Source: Ipomoea triloba
Taxonomy: Eukaryota > Streptophyta > Magnoliopsida > Solanales > Convolvulaceae
DNA length: 64,000 nucleotides
Direction of reading: 5' to 3'
Assembly: GCF_003576645.1 (NCBI RefSeq)
Contig: NC_044924.1
Span: 2,138,402-2,202,401 of the forward strand
Shown piece by piece: positions 51,148 to 63,600 of the stretch; the stretch's first letter is position 1; each line of letters opens with the position of its first letter. A program made the translations under genes and the position numbers. Under the pieces are notes generated by a model. It saw nothing but the letters and a program-made list of their open reading frames with translations. It was not told the origin of the DNA and ran no database searches.

Positions 51148-52780
51148 CACCGCCGCCTAAAAACTGAAACTTTCCTTCTTCAGCATCGTGCAGCTAGCTA
51201 GCTTTTCAGCTCCAAAGAAAAAAAAAAAGTCAAAGCTCAACCGAAAGCCCTAATTTGAAAGGAGTAAAATCGAGAATCTGAGGAGTAGAACTGAAGCAAA
51301 AAGGGACAAAAGCGGTGGGGTGAGCAGCAAAAGTAGAAGAGCTCAGAAATGGAGATTTTGTTTTAGAAGATGAAGAAGAAGTCCCTTTTTTTTCTTTCAC
51401 TTTCCGGGAGAATTGAGGATTCCAAAAAGCAGAAAGAGAGAGAGAGAGAAAGAGAGGATAGAGGTGATTTTGTATAGAGTGGAAGAAAAATTCAACGGTC
51501 TACGAGAGAAACGTCGTTGCAGATGACGGGGAAAATGGCACTGAGGGTTGGGGTTAGCTTCTCTACTCTAATCTCTAGTCAATGCTTTACCTTTCACTCC
51601 TACCCACTTGTCTTTTCTACTCTTCAGATGTTGACTGTCAATTTTTCTTTTTTTTTTCCTCACAATAACTATATTAGGCAATACATTATCCAAGGAGGCA
51701 ACGAGGATTGTCGTAACTCAACTAAATACATCACACTATCAGTGGTTCGATCTCTGGTCTTTTTTTTTAAACTTTATTTATGTGACCAACTGAATTGTTA
51801 ATGTAGACCATTACGTAGTACAATATTACGCAAACTTTAATATTTTTTTTTATAAATAATAACGAGAAAAACTTCTTGTTGTTATTTGAACGTTTGTTCT
51901 TATGTAATAGTTTAAGTTTACAAACACTACATGAGATGTAAATTGTACTAAAAATATCATATACGAAAAGTTAAAGTGAAATGGTGATTAATGATTTTAT
52001 TTTCACATATTACCACTACTCTCGTATCAGATTAAATATTTTACATCTTAATTAAAAATTTAAACTAATAGTAAAACTGTAAATTTATTATTTTATACTT
52101 CATCTATCTCATTTTACTTGCTCTGTTTACTATTTATTGATTAAATTAATTTTGTTATTATTTTAAATTTAAATTTTGGTGCTTAATAATAGTTGTAATG
52201 TAATTCTAGGTTTATAAAAAAAATTAATTTACTAATATTAATGTTAATATTATGAAAAATTAAATTGTAAATAACTGCAGTCAAATTTCTTTAATCGAAC
52301 TAAACACATATAAACTTAAAGATATATTTATATACACAAATATAATATTATAACGATCAACTAGGGGTTGTTTGCGATCGTCTCATTCTTGAGACGGTGT
52401 AGGCTGTTTTGTTTATGAGACTCAGCCTGGGGTTTCCCCCTCCATATTGTATTGCAAATATATATATATATATTGTTTCATTATTATATCCATGGTTGGA
52501 GGATGATTTGTGTGCTGGCTAAATTATATCGTAGATCGTGACCTAAATTGTAAGATAAATCACTAATATAGTAATATAGGCTCATTTTTAGTATACTTCA
52601 AATTTATTGTTAGATAGTACACTAGAAATTAATTTACTAAAAATGAATATGAAGTACACCAAAAATGAATTTTTAAGTGAATAGTTCGCAATGTGAATTA
52701 TTCACGGTATAACGATTATGATTGTTGTGATCTTTCACGGATTAAGAAGGTGTCAATTCGAGGTTTCTCTTCTTTCGCTC

Positions 52781-52783
<3 letters not shown>

Positions 52784-52818
<35 letters not shown>
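52784..52818. repeat. Homopolymer run of 35 A
   Basis: Seen directly. It could be the tail of a retroposed element, but no body with target duplications was identified. Confidence 0.9.
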
Positions 52819-52820
<2 letters not shown>

Positions 52821-54649
52821 ATAACAAATATTTTATAGAGAGAAAATTAAAAATCAATCATTTTCATGGTCATTTATTAACAACTAAATCGAAAATAGTG
52901 AACCAAACAGTCCTTAATGTTAAAATGAGTCAAAGACGCACGGCCGCATGTGGGCCACAGCTGCAAGACGAGACAATCAAACGGTTTTCATGCGTGCCAC
53001 CATTTGGTATGTACTATACACATGTTTCATTTATTATTACTATTGTTGTTTTTTTTTTTTTTTGAAGAAATTATTATTATTGTTCTAAACTTTTCTACTA
53101 TACAATTTTCATCTATTTATGTTTATACTTTTTAAAATATATATATAAGAATTGTATGTAACTATACATCATTGAATATAGTCACACTTGTGTGAATCAG
53201 TCTCACATGTCCTTATTCACAATATAGATTATGCCGGGTTGGGTCTGCAAATATAATACTTATACTAACAAATTAATACTAATTAAAAATAAAGTGTTTG
53301 TTACTTATAAGATAAAACATATTAATTTATATTTTGATGTAAAAGTATTACTTTTACTTTTTTTTCATCAAAATTATTATATTAATTTTCTCATATAAAT
53401 AATAACAATTTTATTCATGATTTAGTATTATATTTGCTAGTATAAGTATTACATTTTATATTGACCCAACCTATTTCACGGACAAGGATCCGTGAGACGG
53501 TCTCACACAAATTTTAGAGATACTTTCAGTTCATAAGAAAAGAAAAAATTATAATTTGTATTGGTACAAAAACATTATGTAAATAACATGTATATATAGG
53601 AAGAATTTGAGTAATTAGCATTCACGGTATTTAAACTTTAATTAAATTTAAAACTATAATTCACACTTAAATATGAAATAACAGAAGATGTTATAAAATT
53701 GTTACATATTAAATTATCAGTTTAAAATTTGGAGTTAAATATTATAACATCTGGAGCTGATAAGAATTTAATCACCTCTAATTAATTTTAGAAGATTGCA
53801 TAATTAACGAAAGAGATTACACTGGTAAATATTACTATTTTGAAATATTATAATTTTGGAAAACAAGTATTAATCGGAAGATTTTTGGTCATGCAGAGTA
53901 AAATAACATATCACAGAGTTACATCAAAATCCAAATAGAACTTGATCAACCCAGTAGACCCCACTAGTAGATCTTGGTCAATTCTACTATTTCAATAAAT
54001 CTTTAGTCAGCCATATATCGGCCAAACAAATACCTTTAGTTAGCTTTCGATAAATCTTGATCAGATGTTTCAACATATATTTAGTTAATCGTCATGCAAA
54101 TGGAAGATCCTTGGTCAATTATGTTGTTCCAATATATGAGCCATTATTATAGATGACAATGATGTTGTGAAAATGAAAATGTTTTTGGTAATAAGATAGC
54201 TATCAATGTCTAAATGACCATTATACACAACTTAGTTAAGTGATTATAACTAAACAAAAAAAGGCAGTTTCAATGTTTCATACATACATCATATTCATTG
54301 AAGATTATTACATTGGATTTGTATGTGTTTTATTTGCATGATAATGATGGGATGAGAAACATTATTGAACATTGGTTGGCTTTTAGTGTCATACACATAA
54401 ACTCATGTGAGCATGGAAACATATTTGTTATTTGTTTTAATGTAATTTGATGTCTTAATTATGTCTAATTGTCTGCAAATGAGCAGACCAACTGCACCTC
54501 TAGTCTAGATTTTTAATTAATACAACAAAAAATTAATTTGCACCTAAGGCTTTATTTCTATAAATTATTATTATTGTTGTTGTTGTTATTCAAAATGAAG
54601 GGCTACTCAAATGAGAATAAACAATCAAACTGTCTTTACATGGACCTGT

Positions 54650-54990
54650 CAATCTGAAGCCCCGTTCTCTCCCATATCGTCTCTTAACATTGGCACAAGG
54701 GAAGGGCGAGGCTCTTCCCAAACTACCTTCTTTCCACAGTCACCTCAATAACTATTATGACTAGATAAAATTGATTGTCCTGCTATATTTTCATAAGACA
54801 TGCTTTAAGTTCACGACCCAAGTATTCCTTAGCTCTATCCCTTATTCCCAAGGGCATGTTACCCCTTCCAAGCCCCCGTATGGCTTGCTTAGGGTTCGTC
54901 TTTACTATCACTATTAAGAAATCGTTGCCTAAAGCTAGACAAGGCCCGCGATGATTGCAGAGAGCTCTGCTCCAAAGTGCTACAAATTCT
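54650..54990 (-). mobile_element. Possible decayed LINE (RNase H-like) fragment
   Basis: GC-richer than its surroundings. On the minus strand pieces such as GAELSAIIAGLV, and in another frame TNPKQAIRGL, recall the RNase H region of plant LINEs, but stops and frame changes break it up. Weak support. Confidence 0.25.
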
Positions 54991-55282
54991 TATAAACTTC
55001 AAAAATCTCACATTCCACTCTCCAAAGTGCTACTACGTGTCATTATTATAATTGTTATAGTTTCACGTGGATTCTTTCTTAATTTGTTGTGAAATTGACT
55101 AATTCATATTTCATAGGCATTGAAAATATTTTTTTTTTAATTTTTAAACTTTATAAATAATATCATATCAAAAAATAAATAATACAAAAAGTGATTTTTT
55201 TAAAAGGGAAATATATCATTTGACAGTGCTGGATCGTGAGAAAAGGCAACAGAATTATAAGCTTAAAAAAAGCTGTCTGTTT

Positions 55283-56109
55283 TACCACAAATGGTCCTCT
55301 GACTATTGAGGTAGTACTCATTTTAGTCCTTGACTTTCAATTCGACCACAAATGATCCTCTGACTTTCATTTTTGACCACAAATAGTCCTCCATTAAAAT
55401 TTCTGTTAAATAGGTGTTAAATCTAGGGGTATTATCGTCAAATTGATATATATAATGGTCATAAAATAAAAATGTTTAGAACTTTTCACCAACAAGCATA
55501 ATTGAAACAATTAACAAATATAAATACTCCTAAATAAAAAATAATGCACCTTATATCTCTTAATTATGCGTACAAAATGAAAATTTAATATTAGAGCTAT
55601 CTGATTTAATTTAACCAACAGATTAAAATGGAATTTTTTTTTTCAAAAACCTTGCTTCCAGTATTTTCATGGTTGTTCATACATGGCCGATTAATATTTT
55701 TCACTCTTCATTAATCAATCAAACATTTTGTTTGGGACATAACTGAAGGCCGTCACCGTTGAATTAATATAATTAATCAATTACAAATTACGAACATTAA
55801 TCATTAATTTTTATTTAATTTGTTCATTTATGTAATTTGTCACGTCCATTTTGTTTTTATATTTATTAACTTAATGTTTATTAATATTTAAAATTAATTA
55901 TGTTGTCATATAATTATCAAAAAGAAGTAATCATAATAATATTAATCAATTTGACGATATTACCCCTAGATATAACACCTATTTAACAGAAATTTTAACA
56001 AAGGACTATTTGTGGTCAAAAATAAAAATTAGAGGACCATTTGTGGTCGAATTGAAAGTCGATGACTAAAAGGAGTACTACCCCAATAGTCAGAGGACCA
56101 TTTGTGGTA
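55283..56109. mobile_element. Long-TIR (MULE-like) non-autonomous element
   Basis: Inverted repeats of about 165 bp (55283-55447 against 55944-56109) start TACCACAAATGGTCCTCTGA, and each arm has several GACCACAAATGGTCC-type words. The centre is AT-rich without an ORF. The long arms suggest the Mutator class, but I could not find a clean 9-bp target duplication, so the outer borders are approximate. Confidence 0.7.
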
Positions 56110-57959
56110 TTAACTCGTTTTTCTAACTTTACTCAAGGTATAATAAAGTTATTTATTTATTTATTTTTATTTTTTGACCAAAGTAAAAGAAATTCAAAGT
56201 AAAAAAGAGGAATAGTGGAAATGTACCGTAATAATTGTCAACGTTGTGAGGTGTCAATCTTTGACTATAAAAAATTGGAGTGTTAGGCTGAAGTTGCGTG
56301 GCTGCGCTGCTCCGATCCCATTAACAACTAACCTCGTAGCTTTAATGTGACACAACTTTTTTGAATTTAATAATAATTCTATTTCATGTTAATTACTCCG
56401 AAAAATTTGTTATAATGATTAGACCTTGAGAATTTATTACTAAAACATTATAATAAAAATGATTTTGAGATCAACTCATCTTGCATGGAGAAAATGCGAC
56501 ATACATGTTTTGATTGAAACAGATTGTAAGAAAGTGGTTAAATATCTCATAGATAGATACGCAATAAAGAGACCTTTGAGTTAGGAATCTTCTATAGAAG
56601 TGTAGAAGAGGGTCGAGACAAGAACTAGTAAGAATTCAACGCATTTGCAATGAATATAGTAGAGTAACTAATAAAGTAAATAAGGGAGCAATCTTACATG
56701 ATATAGGAATACGGTAGTTTGAAAATCTCCGAATTAATCTTAAGAGTCTTGAAAGAGGAGGAGATGGGTGTAGCCTAAAGCAATATTGTTTCTATCAAGA
56801 GAAATTGAGATCTTATTGACTTGCAATGGTAAGTCTATAAATGTTATTCGAGTGTGCGCTCTGAGTGGAGGTGACTTTGTGATCTGGCCAACAGAGGACC
56901 ACAAGAAGTAAACCCGTCTATGTTGCACATAGTTAATCGACTTAAATAAAAAATATTAAAATGTAACTCTCACCGGAAATCAAATTATAAATTGCCAAAA
57001 CAACATAGTGAAACATATTTGATGAATACTAAGCAAATAATTATAATTTATTAAGTTTTATAACATAATATAATATGATAAGCACATAATTTGAGTGTGC
57101 TCGTGTTTATATATATTATATTCTAAATACTTTATATTAAACCAAAAAATAAAAAACAAAATAAAAAAATAAAAACCCATAGTTTCCTTGTCTCCTTGGG
57201 CATTATTGGGCCAATGCCCTAATAAAAATAGGAGTAATTGGGCCTAGGTGTTTATGAAGCCCGTAATACTTCAATCTTGACCTATAGTTTGTTGGGCTAA
57301 ATGCCTAAATCACCTGAAGACAGTTCATATGAGAATATGAGATTTGTTTGGGCCGGGGTGATTTTTTTTTTATTTTTTTTTAAAGGGGTACTCACAGTTG
57401 TGTGGACTACGGTCTAAAAACACACAGCTGTGAATTATCTCTCATTTTATATACATTTTTTTTTCTATCATTTGAGTAAAGTGAGACAAATAAAAAAAAA
57501 ATCTATACTATTTAAAAATACTCATTATAAATACTTTAACATAAGATATAATACTATAGAAAAACATAATACGATGTCTCGAGATACGTAGAAGTTTTCA
57601 ACTAAGCTATCCCCAAATAAGCTAAGGGATATGGCTTTGGACCACATAGATAAGGTAGCTAGATGTGTAGGGCAAAAGCATGGAGTTTTTCCAACAAAGG
57701 AATAATGGGATGGAGAGAAAAGAATGGGGAGCCATGCTAGCTTGCATTGTCCAAATGCAGCCATGAATGTCGTTAGGTGTATGCAAGCAATATAGTGGAC
57801 AAGTGGGGTGGCTCTTTATTTGTTTTTGACTACTTATTGTGATCAAAATAATGTTACAACTAAGTTAAAATCATGCAATTTCACCGTTCAAAAGTATATT
57901 TAATTATTCAATTATTATGAGTAAGAATATTGTAATATCAAGACTTTGGCCATTTGGCT
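56110..57959. other. Gene-free AT-rich region
   Basis: No gene recognised. It contains a fragment related to SINE family 1 near 56855-57000 (GGACCACAAGAAGTAAACCC on the plus strand). Confidence 0.55.
56855..57000 (-). mobile_element. SINE family 1 fragment
   Basis: The reverse strand carries GGGTTTACTTCTTGTGGTCC and GATTTCCGGTGAGAG, in the same order as the copies at 32029-32250 and 62489-62875. Ends are not resolved. Confidence 0.5.
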
Positions 57960-58090
57960 GGCATGGACAGCTCAGTTGGTTATAAGGGTGAAGCTAAGTT
58001 TGGAAAGAAAGATCGGGGATTGAGTCTCATCAGCGGCAGCTGATAGGGGCTCCTTGTGTGCACCTAAGTTACCTAAGTTATTATGATTTA
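57960..58090 (+). mobile_element. tRNA-derived SINE-like element (family 2)
   Basis: A-box-like GACAGCTCAGTTGGTTATAA, B-box-like GGGGATTGAGTCTCAT, then GGGGCTCCTTGTGTGC. It aligns in order with 28975-29115. Confidence 0.5.
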
Positions 58091-60420
58091 CATCCTCTCA
58101 GATGCACTATTGGGTCGGGATGCGAAAGACTTTGGCCACTTGCATAAGGTTTTGAAATTAGTATCATTTAATAAACTTGGAAATGAACCAATAAAAGTGG
58201 ACTTAATTATTAAGATTGGAACATTTCATCTAAAGCAGTTTACATTGCATTTGATTTGCATTGCCAACTAAATCAATTAGAGCTCAATTATCATGTAATT
58301 GACAGGCAGGATAAAGATGACTTCCCAACTACCCAACAAGGAAAAAAACAAGTAGAAAATTTGGACATCGAACGGATCGAGTGACTGTGTGGATAAATTA
58401 TGATTCTCGTACATAAAGATCACGAGTTCAATTATTGTCAATATATATTCTTTCAATCAAATTCTACACATGAGCCATCTATAGTGATTCACCGCAAATA
58501 TCATCATTTTAAGAGATGGACAATGATACAAACCAACATCCACTCCACCGGATATTGTATAGTGATACTTAAGTTGAAGTCAAACTTTTACTTTTGAGTT
58601 AACTTTTATAATGGAGTTACGTCCAGTCTCGATTTGATTGTATGTACCATTTATGTTCCATGAATAATTATAATTTCCATACCATTTATGTTCCATTATG
58701 AATACCTAACTAACCAATTTTATTATTATTGATGGTGTAGGAAACTCATTTCCATTATCCCAATATCACGCAAACAACACATACATTAAGAAGACCTCTT
58801 AAGACGGACTCAATTAAGAAAATATTGACAATAATTGAAAACGTAACCATCCAAGTATCCCACTCAGTCACCATTTTCATGACAAAAAATCAATTACTTT
58901 TGAACCAACTAAACGCTACAGAGTATTAAGTTACATTAATTATATATTTTTTAACTCTTTGATTTATGAAAAAGTCTGCAAATACGCTACCTGAATGTGT
59001 ACTCTATATGAAGTATGCATTGTGACCCTAGCTAACAAAAGGACCACAAACAAGTAATATAGCCTAAGTTGCTCATAACTAATCGCTTTAAATTAAAAAT
59101 ATCAATAAATTGTCGTAAATTGCATTTATGGTATCTTATTTTGTCAAAATGAAACTTTTAATTACTAGACAAAATTCTTAAATGCATTATTAAGATTTTT
59201 TTTTTTTGAAAACTGCATTATTAAGATTATTGTATCATTAATATTGGAAAAGAAGGATGCACATATAACACCCACCACTCCACCAACCCTAGTACCCTAC
59301 CCAACCATGAGTCAATCAAGCAATATATAAAAGGGAAGAGTGTGTGTATACACATATAAAAAAAACAGTAATTAATTAATTAATTAATTATATTATGGAT
59401 AAGTAGATAAATAATTTAGTTTTAAATACTATATACAATATTGTGATGAGACTAACCCGAATTCTCTCCGAATTGCCAGTAGAGTTTTACTCATGCTGGT
59501 GGGAAAATTTAATTCAGACCAGTCTCTTTAACTTGAAGCATGCACCATTTACAAGAGACGAATTATCCACTTTGCAGTTGCATTAGCGGGCAGATAAATA
59601 ATTTAAAAAGATGGTTTAATTTGCAGTGGTGGATTCCACTTTGTGGGTATGGCGGGAACGAAGGGGATTGGGTGCATGCATGAGAACTTTGGGATGATAA
59701 TTAGAAATGAAAAAATGAGACAAAAGTAGAGAAGACAAATTTGCAAGGTCTTAATCACAAGCCAATATGCAGAGCTGAGGAAAGACAAAGCCAAATAAAG
59801 ATGGTGCAAGTAGGCACGGCCCTTATATCCAACGTGGATCATAATCAGCCAGAATACCCTGCCCCTCAGCTATCGATCACGGGAGGTCTAATACTGTTAA
59901 ATGGCTTTTGCCAATAAAAATTGTTTCATTTGCTTATATATAAATATCATGTTTATAACCTAGTTAGTTTATCAGTTAATTTTTACTTATTTGATCATTA
60001 TTAGTTATTTGACCTGGTTAAACAACCCATATAAATGATTAATAATTTATTGTTTTAAAACGCTAAAATTTAAAAAGCTGCTCAAAATAATTTTTTCTAT
60101 TAGCTTTTTGAGAAAATTATTTTACATGTAAACAATTATCACCTAACAATCAATTTATCAAACATTCTCTAAGACTTAAGTTTGATTAGGCTATAAAGCG
60201 CAAGAATAGACAATACTCCGTAGAACTTAGGTTCCAACTTGCCAAACTTAGCAAACATCTTTTTCTGTTCCTGTTTTCATCGAAAAAACATTTATGGACA
60301 GCGGTCAGCAGATAGAGTAATTGTCTCTCACTCTCTCTCTCTCTCTCTGTTCTTCACACTTCGCGAGTAACTACGAAACAAAGAACACCAAAATCACCCT
60401 TCACGGATCCTCACTTCACC
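58091..60420. other. Gene-free AT-rich region upstream of the beta-xylosidase gene
   Basis: No gene recognised. It contains another SINE family 1 fragment at about 59017-59110 (minus) and a tRNA-like segment at 58376-58450. Confidence 0.55.
59017..59110 (-). mobile_element. SINE family 1 fragment
   Basis: The plus strand reads TGTGACCCTAGCTAACAAAA and GGACCACAAACAAGTAA, matching in order the inner parts of the insertion at 62489-62875. Confidence 0.45.
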
Positions 60421-60436
60421 AACTTTTTTAGCTTTT

Positions 60437-60481
60437 TATATACAAGCTCCACTACTCACACAGCACCAGAAAGAGAAGAGA

Positions 60482-60514
<33 letters not shown>

Positions 60515-60520
60515 CCTTTC
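60437..60520 (+). promoter_or_regulatory. TATA box and CT-rich leader of the beta-xylosidase gene
   Basis: A TATATA motif at 60437-60442 is followed by a CT microsatellite at about 60483-60518, which probably lies in the 5' leader. Another CT run is at 60329-60348. The start codon is at 60660. Confidence 0.55.
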
Positions 60521-60659
60521 TGCATTTTGAGATAGTACAGTGAAAAGATATAAACGGGGCCATGAAACTATCTTAAATTTATCCATCACGGGTTGCTTTA
60601 TTCCAAGTTTCAAGAATTTTTGGTTACTATAAGATAGAACTGTTTTCATTTTCACGGTC

Positions 60660-63600
60660 ATGGCGAGAGCGATAAAAATGGACTCTGTTTTACTCTGTTT
60701 CCACATTCTGGGCTTGATTCTCTGCCGTTTTCTCGCCGACCCGAGCCTCGTATCGGCGCAGAACTCGCCGGTGTTCGCCTGCGACGTCGACGGGAATCCG
60801 GGGTTGAAGAATTTCGCGTTCTGTGATTCGTCCCGGGACGAGAAAACCAGGGTGAAGGATCTGGTGAAGAGGCTAACGTTGCCGGAGAAGATTTCGTTGT
60901 TGGTGAATAGCGCCGGCAATGTGAGCCGGCTGGGAATCCCACGCTATGAGTGGTGGTCGGAGGCTCTTCACGGCGTCTCCTACACCGGTCCCGGCGTCAA
61001 ATTCTCCGGCCCCGTCCCCGGCGCCACCAGCTTCCCTCAGCCTCTCCTCACCGCCGCTTCTTTCAATGTCACACTGTTTCAGACCATCGGAAAGGTAGTA
61101 TTCTTCATTAATATATTAAAAAAAATACATTATATTCAAAAAAAATACATTATTTGAGCATTACAAGTATAATATTTTGTATAATACAATTTTAGTATAT
61201 TAAAAATGTAGTTTTTGTTATGGTTTGTTTGCACAATAAGTTGCCATAAAGTTTTTTGTGGATGGGAAGAATAAAATTATTGGCTATCTTTTAAAAGCAT
61301 ACATCTTTTTTTCTTTAAGTTTTCACTGTAATGGCATCTTTATAGTTGGCCTGAAATGGCGGACTATTATGCATATATAGCCAACGATGATGGAGACCTA
61401 AAGCAATAAAAAATAGTTTCTTTTTTGCAAAAGTTGGGAGAATCCTTGTACTTTTGGCTAGCTTGCCAAAAATTAATGCCTGTGGATTAAATATATATGG
61501 ACGTGCATTTAAGTTCTTGAGAGTTAAATCTTGCTCAAAAAAAGCAAAGTTTCCTAGCTCGAGCCTCGTACCATCTGACAGGATAGTGGATGGTAAATCA
61601 GGTGACCTCGCTTTATAAGTGGAAGGACAGTGTCCGCTACCTCCAAAAGCTCACCACCTTAGGTGCAAATTTATACAATGCTACTAATAGGTCTAGATCA
61701 TATGTATTTGCCCAGGAACCTGCGTGTTTAAAATTTGTTTAGAGGACATGGCAACCTAGCTAATGCATTTGTCAACTGTACAACCTACCCTTCAATAATC
61801 TCTTTATCAATAAGACAATGACTGGGAATCCATAAAAGCAAGCTACATTATTGATTTCATGATTTCAAGGAGCAGTTGAGCTGTAGTTCGTTGAGTGCTA
61901 AACATTGATCATTAAGATTTTCAACCCTATTAGAACATGAAAATTAGATAAATATTAGAATAGTGTAAATTTGTTATATTATTCTCTGTATTAATTTAGG
62001 TATGAGCCCTTTTTCCAGGTGGTTTCAACCGAGGCAAGAGCAATGCACAATGTTGGGTTGGCCGGACTGACATATTGGTCACCAAACATCAACATTTTCC
62101 GGGACCCCAGATGGGGAAGAGGCCAGGAAACTCCGGGAGAAGATCCGGTGCTCACCAGCCAGTACGCGGTGGCGTACGTGAAAGGCCTGCAACAGAGAGA
62201 TGATGGCAACAAGAAGAAGCTCAAAGTTGCGGCTTGCTGCAAACACTACACAGCCTATGATGTGGATGAGTGGAAAGGCCACCGGAGATACAATTTCAAT
62301 GCAGTGGTAACAAAGCAAGATATGGAGGACACATTTCAACCCCCATTCAAGAAATGTGTTCTTGAGGGGAATGTTGCCAGTGTGATGTGTTCATACAACC
62401 AGGTTAATGGCAAGCCAGTCTGTGGTGATCATGACCTTCTGGCAGGGGTGATTAGAGGCAAATGGAACTTAAATGGGTACATAATTTTTTATGTTTTTTT
62501 TAGTAACCAGAGAACTCACCGTCACTATTTGAGAGTGTCTACAGGATAAATTCTATCTTGTGACCCTAACTGGTAAAGAGGAAAAAATCAACCTAGATTG
62601 TCCATAGTTGATCAGCTCAAACCAAGAAGGTTAATAAGCAGTTCCTACCGAGAATCAAACCTATGAAAAGCCTGACCAACTTGGTTGGGTTGCCTCTGAA
62701 CCCAAATCCCTATTGAGTGTGCACTGAGTAAACATTGCCTTAATTGTGACCCTAGCCGATAAATGATCACAAAGAAGTAAACTCAGCTTTAAATTACCCA
62801 TAATTGACCAGTTCAAACTAAGAAGGCTAAAGACTGAGAGTGAACTTGTAACAACTCCTTGTGATTGTCCCTAAAGGGTACATAATTTTGGCATTAACTA
62901 TACAAGTAAGCTTCAACTATCATTCATATGAATAATGCAATATATCCATGCATCCTGCAGGTACATAGTTACAGATTGTGATTCTTTCAATGAGATATTC
63001 AACTCCCAACATTACACCAAAACACCAGAGGAGACTGCAGCTTTGGGCATTAATGCAGGTGAGCCATTAAATTTCACTTCACAGCCCTCTGGATAAACCA
63101 GTAATGACATAATACTGAGAAAATTTTGGTACATAACAGGAGTGGACCTGAACTGTGGGCAATTCCTGGGGAAGTACACTCAGGGAGCTGTGAACCAAGG
63201 GCTAGTTAAGGAATCAGAGATTGACAGGGCTGTCTCGAACAACGTGGCGACGCTGATGAGACTAGGATTCTTCGATGGCGATCCTAGAAAGCAATTGTAT
63301 GGAAACCTCGGCCCGAAAGATGTCTGCACACCTGATCACCAGGAACTTGCCAGGGAAGCAGCAAGACAAGGCATTGTCTTGTTGAAAAACTCTGAGGATT
63401 CACTGCCTTTATCTGCAAATTCCATCAAATCCTTGGCAGTAATTGGTCCTAATGCTGATGCAACCCATACTATGCTTGGAAACTATGAAGGTACTCTCAT
63501 GTTACATTTCTTAATACAATCAAAACCTCAAAAATCAGGACAATTACAGCAAAGTTAGTCAGATTGTCGATTTGGTAATCACAAGATTACAATCTCGACC

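Larger units (their letters stand above)
51148..55282. other. SERK promoter and leader, then gene-free AT-rich region
   Basis: 51148-51530 is the SERK leader and promoter with a GA-rich stretch (51430-51455). Beyond it lies AT-rich DNA, a run of 35 A (52784-52818), and a GC-richer block at 54650-54990 that may be a decayed LINE fragment. No intact gene. Confidence 0.6.
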
